Assembly: GCA_003243275.1 (NCBI GenBank) | Contig: QFQR01000007.1 | Coordinates: 84,082-148,081, forward strand | Length of the DNA: 64,000 nucleotides | Reading direction: 5' to 3' | DNA from: Leifsonia xyli | GTDB lineage: Bacteria; Actinomycetota; Actinomycetes; Actinomycetales; Microbacteriaceae | Shown: positions 18,393 to 26,036 of the stretch, piece by piece | How the letters are laid out: every line of letters begins with the position of its first letter | Numbering within the stretch: position 1 is the first letter of the stretch | The notes under the pieces: model-generated | Seen by the model: only the letters and a program-made list of their open reading frames with translations | Databases searched by the model: none | What the model was told of the DNA's origin: nothing | Translations under genes and position numbers: made by a program

Positions 18393-18731
18393 GTGACTGA
18401 ACCCGCCACCGAGTGGCTTGCCGTCCCTGATCTCGTCGACCTTCTCGGGATCTCGCCGGGAAAGGTGCATCGGCTGCTGCAAGACCGGCATCTTCTGGCG
18501 GTGCGTGTCGACGGCGTGCTGCGGGTGCCCGCCGGGTTCCTGCGCGACGGGGAGCCGCTGCATGAGCTCCGGGGAACTCTCATGCTGCTCGCCGACGCCG
18601 GCTACACCGACGACGAGGCGATGCGGTGGTTGACGACCTCCGATGACACCCTCGGTGTCGCACCCGTCGACGCGCTGCGCGCGGGCCGCAAGGCCGAGGT
18701 CCGCCGGGTCGCTCAGGCTCTCGCCTTCTGA
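18393..18731 (+). CDS. Rv2175c-like helix-turn-helix DNA-binding protein
   Basis: A 112-residue protein with a winged helix-turn-helix (WLAVPDLVDLLGISPGKVHRLLQDR) followed by a conserved C-terminal helical half (LLADAGYTDDEAMRWL). It matches the Rv2175c family. In M. tuberculosis Rv2175c is a DNA-binding substrate of PknL and is encoded beside it; here pknL is one gene away. The GTG start at 18393 follows AGGAGG directly, and CACGCT at 18381-18386 also has leaderless spacing, so the mode of initiation is unclear. Confidence 0.85.
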   Translation: MTEPATEWLAVPDLVDLLGISPGKVHRLLQDRHLLAVRVDGVLRVPAGFLRDGEPLHELRGTLMLLADAGYTDDEAMRWLTTSDDTLGVAPVDALRAGRKAEVRRVAQALAF

Positions 18732-18797
18732 TCGCTGAGTGGTCGGTTCCTGGCCCCATTTCGCGGTTTTGAGGCCGAGAAGCGACCACTCAGCGAT
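18731..18797. repeat. palindromic intergenic repeat, copy 1
   Basis: ATCGCTGAGTGGTCGGTT at 18731-18748 is mirrored by AAGCGACCACTCAGCGAT at 18780-18797 with one mismatch. The core (CTGGCCCCATTTCGCGGTTTTGAGGCC) matches, in reverse complement, the core of the element at 51956-52044 with only a few differences. It fills the gap between the convergent Rv2175c-like and deformylase genes, so it may act as a terminator as well as a repeat. Confidence 0.85.
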
Positions 18798-18818
18798 GAG
18801 GGGATGAGCGGCGGGGGC

Positions 18819-19385
18819 TCAGTCCTCGAGGTGGTCGCGGCCGGGGAGCCAGGACTTGCCGGGCACGCCCCAGCGGCGACGTCGCACCGCACGCTGGGCG
18901 GCACGGGCGTGCGCCTCGGGAAGCCGATCGGCGTACAGCACGCCGTCGAGGTGGTCGAACTCGTGCTGCAGGATGCGCGCGAGCCATCCCGTCGCGAGCA
19001 GTTCGTAGGGTTTCCCGTCGAGGTCGACGGCCCGCAGCAGCGCGGTGTGGGAGCGCAGCAACGGGAAGCGCTCCCCGGGGAGGGAGAGGCATCCCTCGGA
19101 GTCGTCGTCCGGATCCGCGATGCCGAGCGGCGGCGGGGAGATCAGCAGCTGCGGGTTGATCGCCGTGCCGCGATGCAGCACCCCGTCTTCGTCGCGCCAG
19201 TTGTAGACGAACAGGCGCAACGGGATGCCCACCTGCGGAGCCGCGAGTCCGACGCCGGGCGCCGTCGACATGGTGTCCTCCATGTCGTGGATGAGGGCGG
19301 CGAGCCCCTCGTCGATCTCCTCCACCTCCTGGGCGCGCTCGTGCAGCACGGGGTCCCCGGTGATCCGGATCGGGAGTACGGCCAT
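18819..19385 (-). CDS. def: peptide deformylase (second copy)
   Basis: A 188-residue deformylase with GVGLAAPQVG (motif 1), EGCLSLPGE (motif 2) and QHEFDHLDG (motif 3), all closer to the consensus than the 9.1-kb copy. The metal ligands (one Cys, two His) and catalytic Glu are intact. The ATG at 19385 lies exactly 6 nt after TATCCT (19397-19392 on the minus strand), indicating a leaderless message. The transporter gene on the other strand starts 41 bp away. Confidence 0.95.
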   Translation of the reverse strand: MAVLPIRITGDPVLHERAQEVEEIDEGLAALIHDMEDTMSTAPGVGLAAPQVGIPLRLFVYNWRDEDGVLHRGTAINPQLLISPPPLGIADPDDDSEGCLSLPGERFPLLRSHTALLRAVDLDGKPYELLATGWLARILQHEFDHLDGVLYADRLPEAHARAAQRAVRRRRWGVPGKSWLPGRDHLED

Positions 19386-19425
19386 TCGCACAGGATATCG
19401 GCGCGCGGGCGGGTAGATTCGACGG

Positions 19426-20379
19426 GTGCCTGACGTCTCGCCTCTCACCGACGGCGTCTCGCAGATCTTCGAAGGATCGGCACCCCTCGGCATCCTGATC
19501 GCGCTCGTCGGTGCCGTCTTCCTCTCGGTCGGCGCCCAGCTGCAGCACCGCGGCGTGGGCAAGGTGGAGGAGCGCTACGGATCGGGCGAGAAGGCGGGAC
19601 TCTCCGGCGGTCAGTTCGTGCGGCTGCTGGCCCGGCCGAGTTGGGTGACCGGATCGCTCATGCTCGGGCTGGCGATCGTGTTCCAGCTCACGGCGCTCGG
19701 CTTCGCGCCCATCATCGTGGTGCAGCCCATCGGCATCGTCGCCCTCGTGCTGACCTCGATCATCAACGCACGTGTGTCGCGGGTGAAGCTCGATCGCAAC
19801 GCGATCCTCGCCATCACGATGTGCGTGGGCGGCATCGGCGTCTTCGTGACGGTCGCCGCCTTCTACGCGACCGAGCAGGTGCTCAGCAACACGCAGCTCA
19901 TCATCGTGCTCGTGATCCTCGGCGTCGTGCTGCTCGCCCTCGGTGCCGCATTCGCCTTCTTCCGCAAGCGCGTCAACGCGCTCTTCTACATCGCGGCGGG
20001 CGGGGTGCTCTACGGCTTCGTCGCCTCGATCGCGAAGGTCATCATCAACCGGATCATCACGGGCAACTTCGACTGGGTGACCGTGGTCGGCGGCATCGCT
20101 CTGCTGCTGGCCCTCAGCCTCGGCTTCTACTTCGTGCAGACCGCGTACTCGGTGGGCGCGCCCGATCTGGTGATCGCCGGCCTCACCGTGATCGATCCGC
20201 TCGTCGCCGTGGCGATCGGCATCTTCGTGCTCGGCGAGGCGGCGGAGACGCCGCTGTGGGCGGCCCTCGTGTGGATCGCGGCGGGCGCGGTGGCGATCTT
20301 CGGCGTGTTCCAGCTCGCGAAGCATCATCCGCAGACCCACCGGCGCGATGACACGGGCGAGATCACGCCGCTGGGGTAG
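19426..20379 (+). CDS. DMT-superfamily transporter
   Basis: A 317-residue membrane protein with about nine to ten predicted helices, beginning with GILIALVGAVFLSVGAQLQH and including IIVVQPIGIVALVLTSIINA. It has the drug/metabolite transporter fold seen in EamA and NIPA-like magnesium transporters; the substrate is unknown. The GTG at 19426 is exactly 6 nt after TAGATT (19414-19419). It overlaps no other gene, and the next start is 40 nt downstream of its stop. Confidence 0.82.
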   Translation: MPDVSPLTDGVSQIFEGSAPLGILIALVGAVFLSVGAQLQHRGVGKVEERYGSGEKAGLSGGQFVRLLARPSWVTGSLMLGLAIVFQLTALGFAPIIVVQPIGIVALVLTSIINARVSRVKLDRNAILAITMCVGGIGVFVTVAAFYATEQVLSNTQLIIVLVILGVVLLALGAAFAFFRKRVNALFYIAAGGVLYGFVASIAKVIINRIITGNFDWVTVVGGIALLLALSLGFYFVQTAYSVGAPDLVIAGLTVIDPLVAVAIGIFVLGEAAETPLWAALVWIAAGAVAIFGVFQLAKHHPQTHRRDDTGEITPLG

Positions 20380-20419
20380 TTTGAAGGGATTGTTTCCGCC
20401 GACCGAGGGATTTGATCGA

Positions 20420-21646
20420 GTGACCGACGCGACGTCGTCGACGCCCCCAGCCGAACCCCGCCTGACCCTTCTGATCGGTGCCGACACCTTCGCTCCCGAT
20501 GTCAACGGCGCCGCGACCTTCGCCCGGAACCTCGCGGCGGGGCTCGCCGCCAGAGGTCACGAGGTGCACATGATGGTGCCCGCGCAGCGAGGTCGGGTGG
20601 GCACCTTCACCGAGGTGCACGAGAACGTGCCGATGACGGTGCATCGCATCTACTCGTGGCGGTGGCTGCCGCATCCGTGGTTGCGGTTCATGCTGCCGTG
20701 GCGGGTGAAGGCGAACGCGGAGCGCATCGTGCGTGCGGTGCAGCCGGATGCGATCCACTTCCAGTCGCACATCGTCGTCGGCCGGGGGTTGGCGACCTCC
20801 GCGAAGCGCCACGGCATCCGTCTGGTGGGAACCAACCACACGATGCCGGAGAACATCCTGCAGCACGTGGCGATCCTGCCGAAGGGCATGCTCAGCTGGC
20901 TGGCACGGGTGCAGTGGGGCTCGGCCCGCAAGTGGTTCTCGATGGCCGATGCGATCACCACCCCGACGCGCCGCGCGGCCGAGTTCTTCGAGCGCGGCAC
21001 CGGGCTCACCGGGGTGCACGCCATCTCGTGCGGCATCGACACGAGCTTCTACACGGCGGACTTCTCGCCGCGCAGCACGAACACGATCGTGTTCCTCGGG
21101 CGGCTAGACGAGGAGAAGTTCATCCACGAAGCGATCGAGGCTCTCGTGAAGCTCCAGGATCTCGACGCCCGCCTGGTGATCATCGGTGACGGCGAGGTGC
21201 GTTCGCGGCTCGAGGGCAGGGCGCGGGAGCTGGGGATCGCCGACCGGGTGCGCTTCACCGGGCGCATCGCCGACGAGGAGGTGCGGCGGGAGCTCACCGA
21301 GGCCACCGTGTTCGCGATGCCGTCGCGCGCCGAGCTGCAGTCGATCGCGACGATGGAGGCGCTCGCCTCCGGGCTGCCCGTGGTGGCGGCGGACGCCATT
21401 GCGCTACCGCACCTCGTGCACTCGGGCGTGAACGGCTACCTCTACCAGCCGGGTGACATCGACGAGCTCGCCGGGCATCTGCGCGCGATCCTGACGGCGA
21501 GCCCCGAGGAGCTCGACCGGCTGCGCCACGGCGCGTTGCGCACCGTGGAGAGTCACGACATCCAGCGCACCCTCGACATCTTCGAGGCGCTGTATCGCGG
21601 AGAGACCGTCATCGACCCCGACACCGAGGGGGAGCTCGCGCGGTGA
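20420..21646 (+). CDS. GT4-family glycosyltransferase
   Basis: A 408-residue retaining glycosyltransferase with two Rossmann domains. The N-terminal donor-facing segment is DTFAPDVNGAATFARNLA. The C-terminal domain has FLGRLDEEKFIHEAIEA and the nucleotide-sugar motif PSRAELQSIATMEALASGLPVVA, an E-x7-E arrangement. Related actinobacterial enzymes (for example MgtA, PimB-type) mannosylate glycolipids in the envelope, and that is the most likely role. The GTG at 20420 has GAGGGA 8 nt upstream; the longer frame overlaps the transporter gene. Its stop overlaps the next start by 4 nt. Confidence 0.88.
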   Translation: MTDATSSTPPAEPRLTLLIGADTFAPDVNGAATFARNLAAGLAARGHEVHMMVPAQRGRVGTFTEVHENVPMTVHRIYSWRWLPHPWLRFMLPWRVKANAERIVRAVQPDAIHFQSHIVVGRGLATSAKRHGIRLVGTNHTMPENILQHVAILPKGMLSWLARVQWGSARKWFSMADAITTPTRRAAEFFERGTGLTGVHAISCGIDTSFYTADFSPRSTNTIVFLGRLDEEKFIHEAIEALVKLQDLDARLVIIGDGEVRSRLEGRARELGIADRVRFTGRIADEEVRRELTEATVFAMPSRAELQSIATMEALASGLPVVAADAIALPHLVHSGVNGYLYQPGDIDELAGHLRAILTASPEELDRLRHGALRTVESHDIQRTLDIFEALYRGETVIDPDTEGELAR

Positions 21647-22977
21647 CGGCCTCCGCCGCTCCCGCGCGCGTGCTCGTGCTCCAACCGGCGGCGTGGCGGC
21701 GGGCGATCGCCCCGATGATCGTCGCGGTCATGGTGCTGAGCATCGTGCTGCAGGACCCGGTGGCTCAGGTGCTGCCCGCGGGCACGCCGCGGCCACTCGT
21801 GTTCCTCGCGATCGCCGTGTCGGTCATGGCTGCGGTCGTGCTGGGGCTGGCTGCGGCATACCCGAAGATCACGGTCGGTGCGGACGGCGTGCTGCGTGTG
21901 CGGGGACGTTCCGTGCGCCCCGGGGAGCTTGTCCGCGTGCGGCGCTCGGTGTCGCGCGGGGGCGGTGCCGCCTACCTGGTGCTGACCTTCGACACGGATG
22001 CCGGGCGCCGCATCCGCGTGCTCGTCGCGGGCGCGCCGGTGCGGGGCCTGAACATCGAGCAACTGCGGCTGCTGCGTGAGGCGGCCGCGGCATCCGCGAT
22101 CCCGACGGCGCGCGACTCCGCTCAGGAGAGGGCGTTCCTGAGCGAGAGCGTGCTGGCGAGCGGCAGGCGGGTGGAGGTGGATCGCGGCCTCGTGCTGCGT
22201 GAGCTCGACGAGCTGCGTGGGGTGCAGTTCGGGGCACCCGCGGCGGACGCCGTTGACGCCGCCGGCGCCGAGTCCGGCGCGACGGCGGAGGCGGCGCCGG
22301 TCGCCCCGGCGCCGCAGCAGGAGGGCCGTTTCGGCGCTGCTCGCGGTGACGACGTCGCCGCGGAGGAAACCCTCGCGATCGCCGCCCGTGCCACCCGCCG
22401 CGCCCGCCGCGTCGCGGTGTGGGTATTCGTGGCCGCGTGCGTGGCGGCTTCGACGGTTCTCGTGATCCTCGTCATCATGGAGATCACCGGCACCGATTTC
22501 GGGGCAGCCGACGAGGATCCGATGACGGCCGCGATGGGCATCCTGATCCTGGTCGCGGTGCTCGCGGGCATCGCGTGGGCGATCGCCGCAGATGTCGACG
22601 ACGCCCGTCACCGCGCCGTCTCGCAGCGATGGCTCGCGGAGGCGTCTCCCGAGCAGCGGTTGCGCGGCATCCCCACCCCGTTCCATGCCGCGTGGCTGCG
22701 CGCACCGGGCGGACGGATGGCGGGCTTCGGGCTGTTCGTGCTCGGGATGCTGGCCCTCATGGCCGTCGTCGGTGGCCCGGTCGCCCTCGCCCAGGGCTTC
22801 GGACCACCCGCCGTGGGCATCGTGGTGACGATCGCGGGCGCGCTCGCCGCCGGTGCCGGGTTGTGGGCGTGGCTCGCCCGCCGCCGCGCGCACGCGCGTC
22901 GTGTGGAATGGCTGATCGGGGTGGCGGGGGAGCAGGCCGCCGCCGGCCCGGCCCTCGGCGACCCCACGACCCGGTAG
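21643..22977 (+). CDS. uncharacterised membrane protein
   Basis: A 444-residue protein I cannot assign to a named family. Two transmembrane helices near residues 25-70 are followed by a soluble beta-rich segment (KITVGADGVLRVRGRSVRPGE) that resembles PH-like domains of bacterial membrane proteins. An Ala-rich linker (about 200-240) follows, then four further helices in the C-terminal half (from about 250). It starts within the last codons of the glycosyltransferase gene (ATGA-type overlap), so the two are probably co-translated and may act together at the envelope. Confidence 0.7.
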   Translation: MTASAAPARVLVLQPAAWRRAIAPMIVAVMVLSIVLQDPVAQVLPAGTPRPLVFLAIAVSVMAAVVLGLAAAYPKITVGADGVLRVRGRSVRPGELVRVRRSVSRGGGAAYLVLTFDTDAGRRIRVLVAGAPVRGLNIEQLRLLREAAAASAIPTARDSAQERAFLSESVLASGRRVEVDRGLVLRELDELRGVQFGAPAADAVDAAGAESGATAEAAPVAPAPQQEGRFGAARGDDVAAEETLAIAARATRRARRVAVWVFVAACVAASTVLVILVIMEITGTDFGAADEDPMTAAMGILILVAVLAGIAWAIAADVDDARHRAVSQRWLAEASPEQRLRGIPTPFHAAWLRAPGGRMAGFGLFVLGMLALMAVVGGPVALAQGFGPPAVGIVVTIAGALAAGAGLWAWLARRRAHARRVEWLIGVAGEQAAAGPALGDPTTR

Positions 22978-22986
22978 CGTTGCCGT

Positions 22987-23060
22987 GGGGCGGTAGCTCA
23001 GCCGGTTAGAGCAGCGGACTCATAATCCGTCGGTCACGGGTTCAAGTCCCGTCCGCCCTA
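22987..23060 (+). tRNA. tRNA-Met (CAU)
   Basis: A complete 74-nt cloverleaf. The acceptor stem is GGGGCGG/CCGCCCT, the D arm GCTCAGCCGGTTAGAGC, and the anticodon arm GCGGA-CTCATAA-TCCGT with anticodon CAT. The T arm is ACGGG-TTCAAGT-CCCGT and the discriminator A is at 23060. The overall sequence looks like an elongator tRNA-Met; a lysidine-modified tRNA-Ile with the same gene anticodon cannot be fully excluded. Its 3' half is the insertion site of the element that follows. Confidence 0.95.
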
Positions 23061-23061
23061 C
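23028..23061 (+). repeat. left attachment site in tRNA-Met
   Basis: This 34-bp core runs from the base of the anticodon stem through the T arm and acceptor stem (CGTCGGTCACGGGTTCAAGT at its left end). Integration here restores the 3' end of the tRNA, so the tRNA stays functional. Six bases of the anticodon loop (CTCATA) just upstream also recur near the right copy. Confidence 0.9.
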
Positions 23062-23161
23062 CGAGTAAACACTGGGAAGTCTGGGCCTCTGCGCACGACG
23101 CTGCAAAAGCGAATCCCGTCCAAAACCCGTCGCTTCGGCGTGTCCTCCGGGACCGACTGGC

Positions 23162-23176
23162 AATTAGTCCTAATAT
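23162..23176 (+). promoter_or_regulatory. candidate promoter and operator of the DUF5343-SEFIR cassette
   Basis: ATTAG-TC-CTAAT is a short palindrome (23163-23174) that overlaps a TAATAT hexamer at 23171-23176, which fits a -10 element. The predicted start is near 23183, about 23 nt before the first ATG. No convincing -35 is seen. A dyad overlapping the -10 is where a repressor would act; no repressor gene is in the element. Confidence 0.4.
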
Positions 23177-23205
23177 CAGTGCCCACCCGAGACTGGAGAT
23201 TCCTC

Positions 23206-23925
23206 ATGGCAGAAGACGCACCCGACGCGAAGGTGTCGTTCCCCTACATGACCGCAGCTCAGTGGTTCGGAATCCGCGCAAAGCTTCGCCAGTCTGTGCC
23301 CAAGGCGATCGACATCGATTGGATCATGTCGGCACTAGGCACCTCCGAGAAGGGCGCGAAGAACATCATGCCGCAGTTGCGCGCTGTGGGCCTTCTCACC
23401 GCGGAAGGTGCGCCGTCGGAACTCGCATTGGATCTTCGGGACGATGCGACCTACTCGGAGGCGGCGGGTCGGGTGCTGGAATCCCTTTACCCCGACAGCC
23501 TGCGGTCCGCCTACAGCGACCCTGCGGAAGATCCGAGCCGGGTGGCGTCGTGGTTCATGCGTAATGCAAAGACCGGCCAGGCAGCTGCCTCCATGCAAGC
23601 GAAGTTGTACCTCACCCTGCTCAAGGGGGAGCTGCCGTCGCCTGACGACGCAAAGGCGACTCCGACGGCTACGCGAAAGCCGAAAGCTTCTGCTCCGAAC
23701 AATGGTGGGGCGAAGGCTGCTGCTGCCGCTGCTGCAGGGAAGAAGGACGAGGTCAAGGAGCAGCCGCCTGCGGGCGGCGGTTCGGAAGGCTCCGGTGGCT
23801 CTGGGCGCTCGTCCGACGGCCCGACACTGCACATCGACCTACAGATTCACATCTCCGCTGACGCCGGGCGCGACCAGATCGATGCGATGTTCGAGAGCAT
23901 GGCCAAGCACCTGTATGGGCGCTGA
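23206..23925 (+). CDS. DUF5343-domain protein, cassette gene 1
   Basis: A 239-residue protein. About residues 9-145 match the DUF5343 pattern: FPYMTAAQWFGIRAKL at the start, a short helix-turn-helix-like segment (MSALGTSEKGAKNIMPQLRAVGLLTAEGAPS) and an aromatic SLYPDSLRSAY region. An Ala/Lys/Gly/Ser-rich flexible linker (about 155-205) leads to a compact C-terminal tail, LHIDLQIHISADAGRDQIDAMF, that ends SMAKHLYGR and looks like a small interaction module. The ATG at 23206 has GGAG 8 nt upstream. The downstream SEFIR gene overlaps it by 11 nt, which implies coupled translation and a joint function. A role as sensor or adaptor for the SEFIR effector is inference. Confidence 0.75.
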   Translation: MAEDAPDAKVSFPYMTAAQWFGIRAKLRQSVPKAIDIDWIMSALGTSEKGAKNIMPQLRAVGLLTAEGAPSELALDLRDDATYSEAAGRVLESLYPDSLRSAYSDPAEDPSRVASWFMRNAKTGQAAASMQAKLYLTLLKGELPSPDDAKATPTATRKPKASAPNNGGAKAAAAAAAGKKDEVKEQPPAGGGSEGSGGSGRSSDGPTLHIDLQIHISADAGRDQIDAMFESMAKHLYGR

Positions 23926-24754
23926 TTCGGAGCGTGAGCGTCTGCTGGCTGCGGTCGGCCATATCCGGGCCGACCCCGCCTATCGCGCACTGCAGAGAAC
24001 TCAGGTGTCGGTCAGTGCCGATTCTGAAACGGGCGAGTCAGGCTCGGCGCGAACTGTGTTTGTTTCATGGGCGCACTCGAATATGGACTGGTCGAGCGCC
24101 GAGGCGAAAGAATGGCAGGCGCAACTTGCCGATCTCGCAGCCACCCTTGTAGAACTCGGCATCGACGCCGACATTGACCTCTTCCATCTTGACGAGGCGA
24201 TCGACTGGACGCGGTTCGGACCGAGCGGTATTCAGAACTCGGACATGACGGTGATCGTCTTGTCGGAGGCGTGGGCGGAGCGCTGGAGCGGCACGAATGC
24301 ACCGACGGTCGGTGCCGGTGCTGCTGCCGAGGCCGACACGCTCCGAGGCCTTTTCGTGCGGAATCAGGCTGAGTGGCAGCGACGGGTGGTGATCGTGATG
24401 CTTCCGGGCGTTGCCGACTCATTGGTGCCGCCGGACCTGGAGCGGGTGAGTCGCCTCTACGTTGATCTAAGCGACCCTGACTCGATCGAGGCCGTCGTTC
24501 GGCTGATCACCGGACAGCCGCGGTTCCCGAAGCCGAAGCTTGGTCGAGTGCCTGTCCTCGCGCCGGACGACGACTACCGCGGCAAGGGCGGAGCGGCGAG
24601 TGAGTTGCGGCTGCGCCTAATGGAGACGCGACGCCGTATGCGTACGCTCAAGGCGCAGAAGACGGATGCGGCGACGGTCGAGTTGCGGGAACTGACCCTT
24701 CGCGAGTCGGCCCTCCAGGGGTTCATCGACGCCATTCTCAAGAATGAGGACTAA
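23915..24754 (+). CDS. SEFIR-domain protein, cassette gene 2
   Basis: A 279-residue protein. After about 45 residues comes a SEFIR (TIR-related) domain, about 46-200: TVFVSWAHSNMDWS opens strand A, LGIDADIDLFHLDEAIDW covers the central part, and SDMTVIVLSEAWAERW the later strand. A C-terminal region of about 50 residues is charged and helical, with coiled-coil character (LRLMETRRRMRTLKAQ). SEFIR and TIR domains act as effectors in several bacterial immune systems, some by consuming NAD. The start overlaps the DUF5343 gene, and its TAA stop overlaps the TAG stop of the convergent integrase (CTAA at 24751-24754). Immune function here is inferred from domain, pairing and mobile context. Confidence 0.8.
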   Translation: MGADSERERLLAAVGHIRADPAYRALQRTQVSVSADSETGESGSARTVFVSWAHSNMDWSSAEAKEWQAQLADLAATLVELGIDADIDLFHLDEAIDWTRFGPSGIQNSDMTVIVLSEAWAERWSGTNAPTVGAGAAAEADTLRGLFVRNQAEWQRRVVIVMLPGVADSLVPPDLERVSRLYVDLSDPDSIEAVVRLITGQPRFPKPKLGRVPVLAPDDDYRGKGGAASELRLRLMETRRRMRTLKAQKTDAATVELRELTLRESALQGFIDAILKNED

Positions 24755-25773
24755 GCCTCTCGTTGCAAGGGTGTGACCCGCGCGCTCGGGGCCGCAAGGC
24801 TCGCCTCGAACCGCGCCATGTCGGAATCCCATGCATCCGGGAAGAAGTGCAGGTAGGTCTTGTAGGTGATGCTCGTATCGGCGTGCCCGAGCGCTGCCGC
24901 GACGCGCTCCATCGGCATGCCCGACTGCGCCCACAAGCTTGCTGCGGTGTGCCGAAGGTCGTGGAACCTCAAGGCGGGCCGTCCGATCGCCTCGGCGGCG
25001 GCACGGAACCGTCGGCGGTAGAAGCTGTCGTAGTCGTCGCCGCGCGGATGCTGCGTGAGATAGTCGCGCAGGAGCGCCGCGAGGTGCTGCGGCATCGGAA
25101 CCGTCCGCGATGAGTTCGCTGACCTGGGGGAGTCCTCGCGCCAGCCGTCCTGCGTGCGCACGAGCGTGCCCTGAAACCGGATGCGCCCTCGGTGCACGTC
25201 TACGTCACCAACGCGGAGCGCGACCAGTTCGCCCGCTCGAAGTCCGCAGTACGCGCCGACACGCACGAGCAGGTCGTCCGGCGCTGAGCCGCTGAGCGCG
25301 GCTGCGAGCGCTTCCACCTCGGCTCCCCTCAGGAACTGCGGCGCAAACTTCTCGCTGTGCTGCACTCGCGGCAGCTCGGTACTCGTCGCAGGGGTTGTGG
25401 CCGATGAGCCGGTGTCGGAGCGCGTAGCGGAACACCTTGTTGGCGGCGATGAAGGCGTGCTTGACCGTGCTCGGGTGCAGGGGCTTCCCGCCGCGCTGCG
25501 TGGGCGTCGAGGCGAGCCGGGCAATCCACTGCTCCACGCCCTCGGAGGTGATCGAGGCGATGCGTCGGGTACCGAACGTCGGCAGCACCTGCCGGTCAAG
25601 CATCCGCCTGTACCCGTCCTGCGTCCGCACGTTCAGTCGCCCGGTGCTCACGGCCAACGCGGCCTCGGCGACTGCTGCGAAAACTTTGGAGTTCCGCACG
25701 AGCGGAGCGGTGCTATTGCCCTCGCCGAGGTCGCTTTCCACCCGCACCGCGAACCGCTCAGCGGGTGTTGCAT
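24751..25773 (-). pseudogene. tyrosine integrase, frameshifted
   Basis: The C-terminal catalytic domain (25380 down to 24751) is intact in one frame, with CGLRAGEL (first Arg), HDLRHTAAS (His-x-x-Arg) and LGHADTSITYKTYLHFF (His and the nucleophilic Tyr). The N-terminal core-binding domain (LNVRTQDGYRRMLDRQVLPTFG to IGHNPCDE) lies in a different frame. The two join if one base at about 25381 is removed, so a single-base insertion breaks the gene. The extreme N-terminal arm domain also appears cut short near AERFAVRVESDLGEG; the left coordinate of the gene start is therefore approximate. A sequencing error is the main alternative. Confidence 0.8.
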
Positions 25774-25986
25774 GAGCAACATAGGTCGTCGCGGTGTGCG
25801 CCGCAACCTTGCAGAGAAAACCCGGCGAGAACCCGTCCAGTCGCGCCGGATGATGGGTGCCCGAGGTTGCCCGGCGTTGCCCTCGGTGCCGCCCCAAATG
25901 GCCCGGAATCAATGGGAAGTTTGGGTGACGGAGGGCAAGGGCGGGCAACGGTAGCTGGCGAATTCGATTGCCGACGCGCTCATATG

Positions 25987-26020
25987 CGTCGGTCACGGGT
26001 TCAAGTCCCGTCCGCCCTAC
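25987..26020 (+). repeat. right attachment site
   Basis: An exact 34-bp copy of the tRNA-Met 3' end, followed directly by host DNA. A frame reading through it on the minus strand gives the false peptide GRTGLEPVTD, a common annotation artefact of tRNA sequence. Confidence 0.9.
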
Positions 26021-26036
26021 GAGTGATCCCGAGGGG

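Larger units (their letters stand above)
23028..26020. mobile_element. 2.96-kb integrated element at tRNA-Met
   Basis: The 34-bp 3' end of the tRNA-Met gene (23028-23061) is repeated at 25987-26020. Between the copies lie a two-gene cassette (DUF5343 and SEFIR) and, at the far end in the opposite direction, a damaged tyrosine integrase. The DNA is visibly less GC-rich than the flanks, for example in 23161-23180. This is the classic layout of a site-specific integrative element, here very small and without replication, transfer or phage structural genes. The frameshift in the integrase suggests that it is now fixed. Confidence 0.9.
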
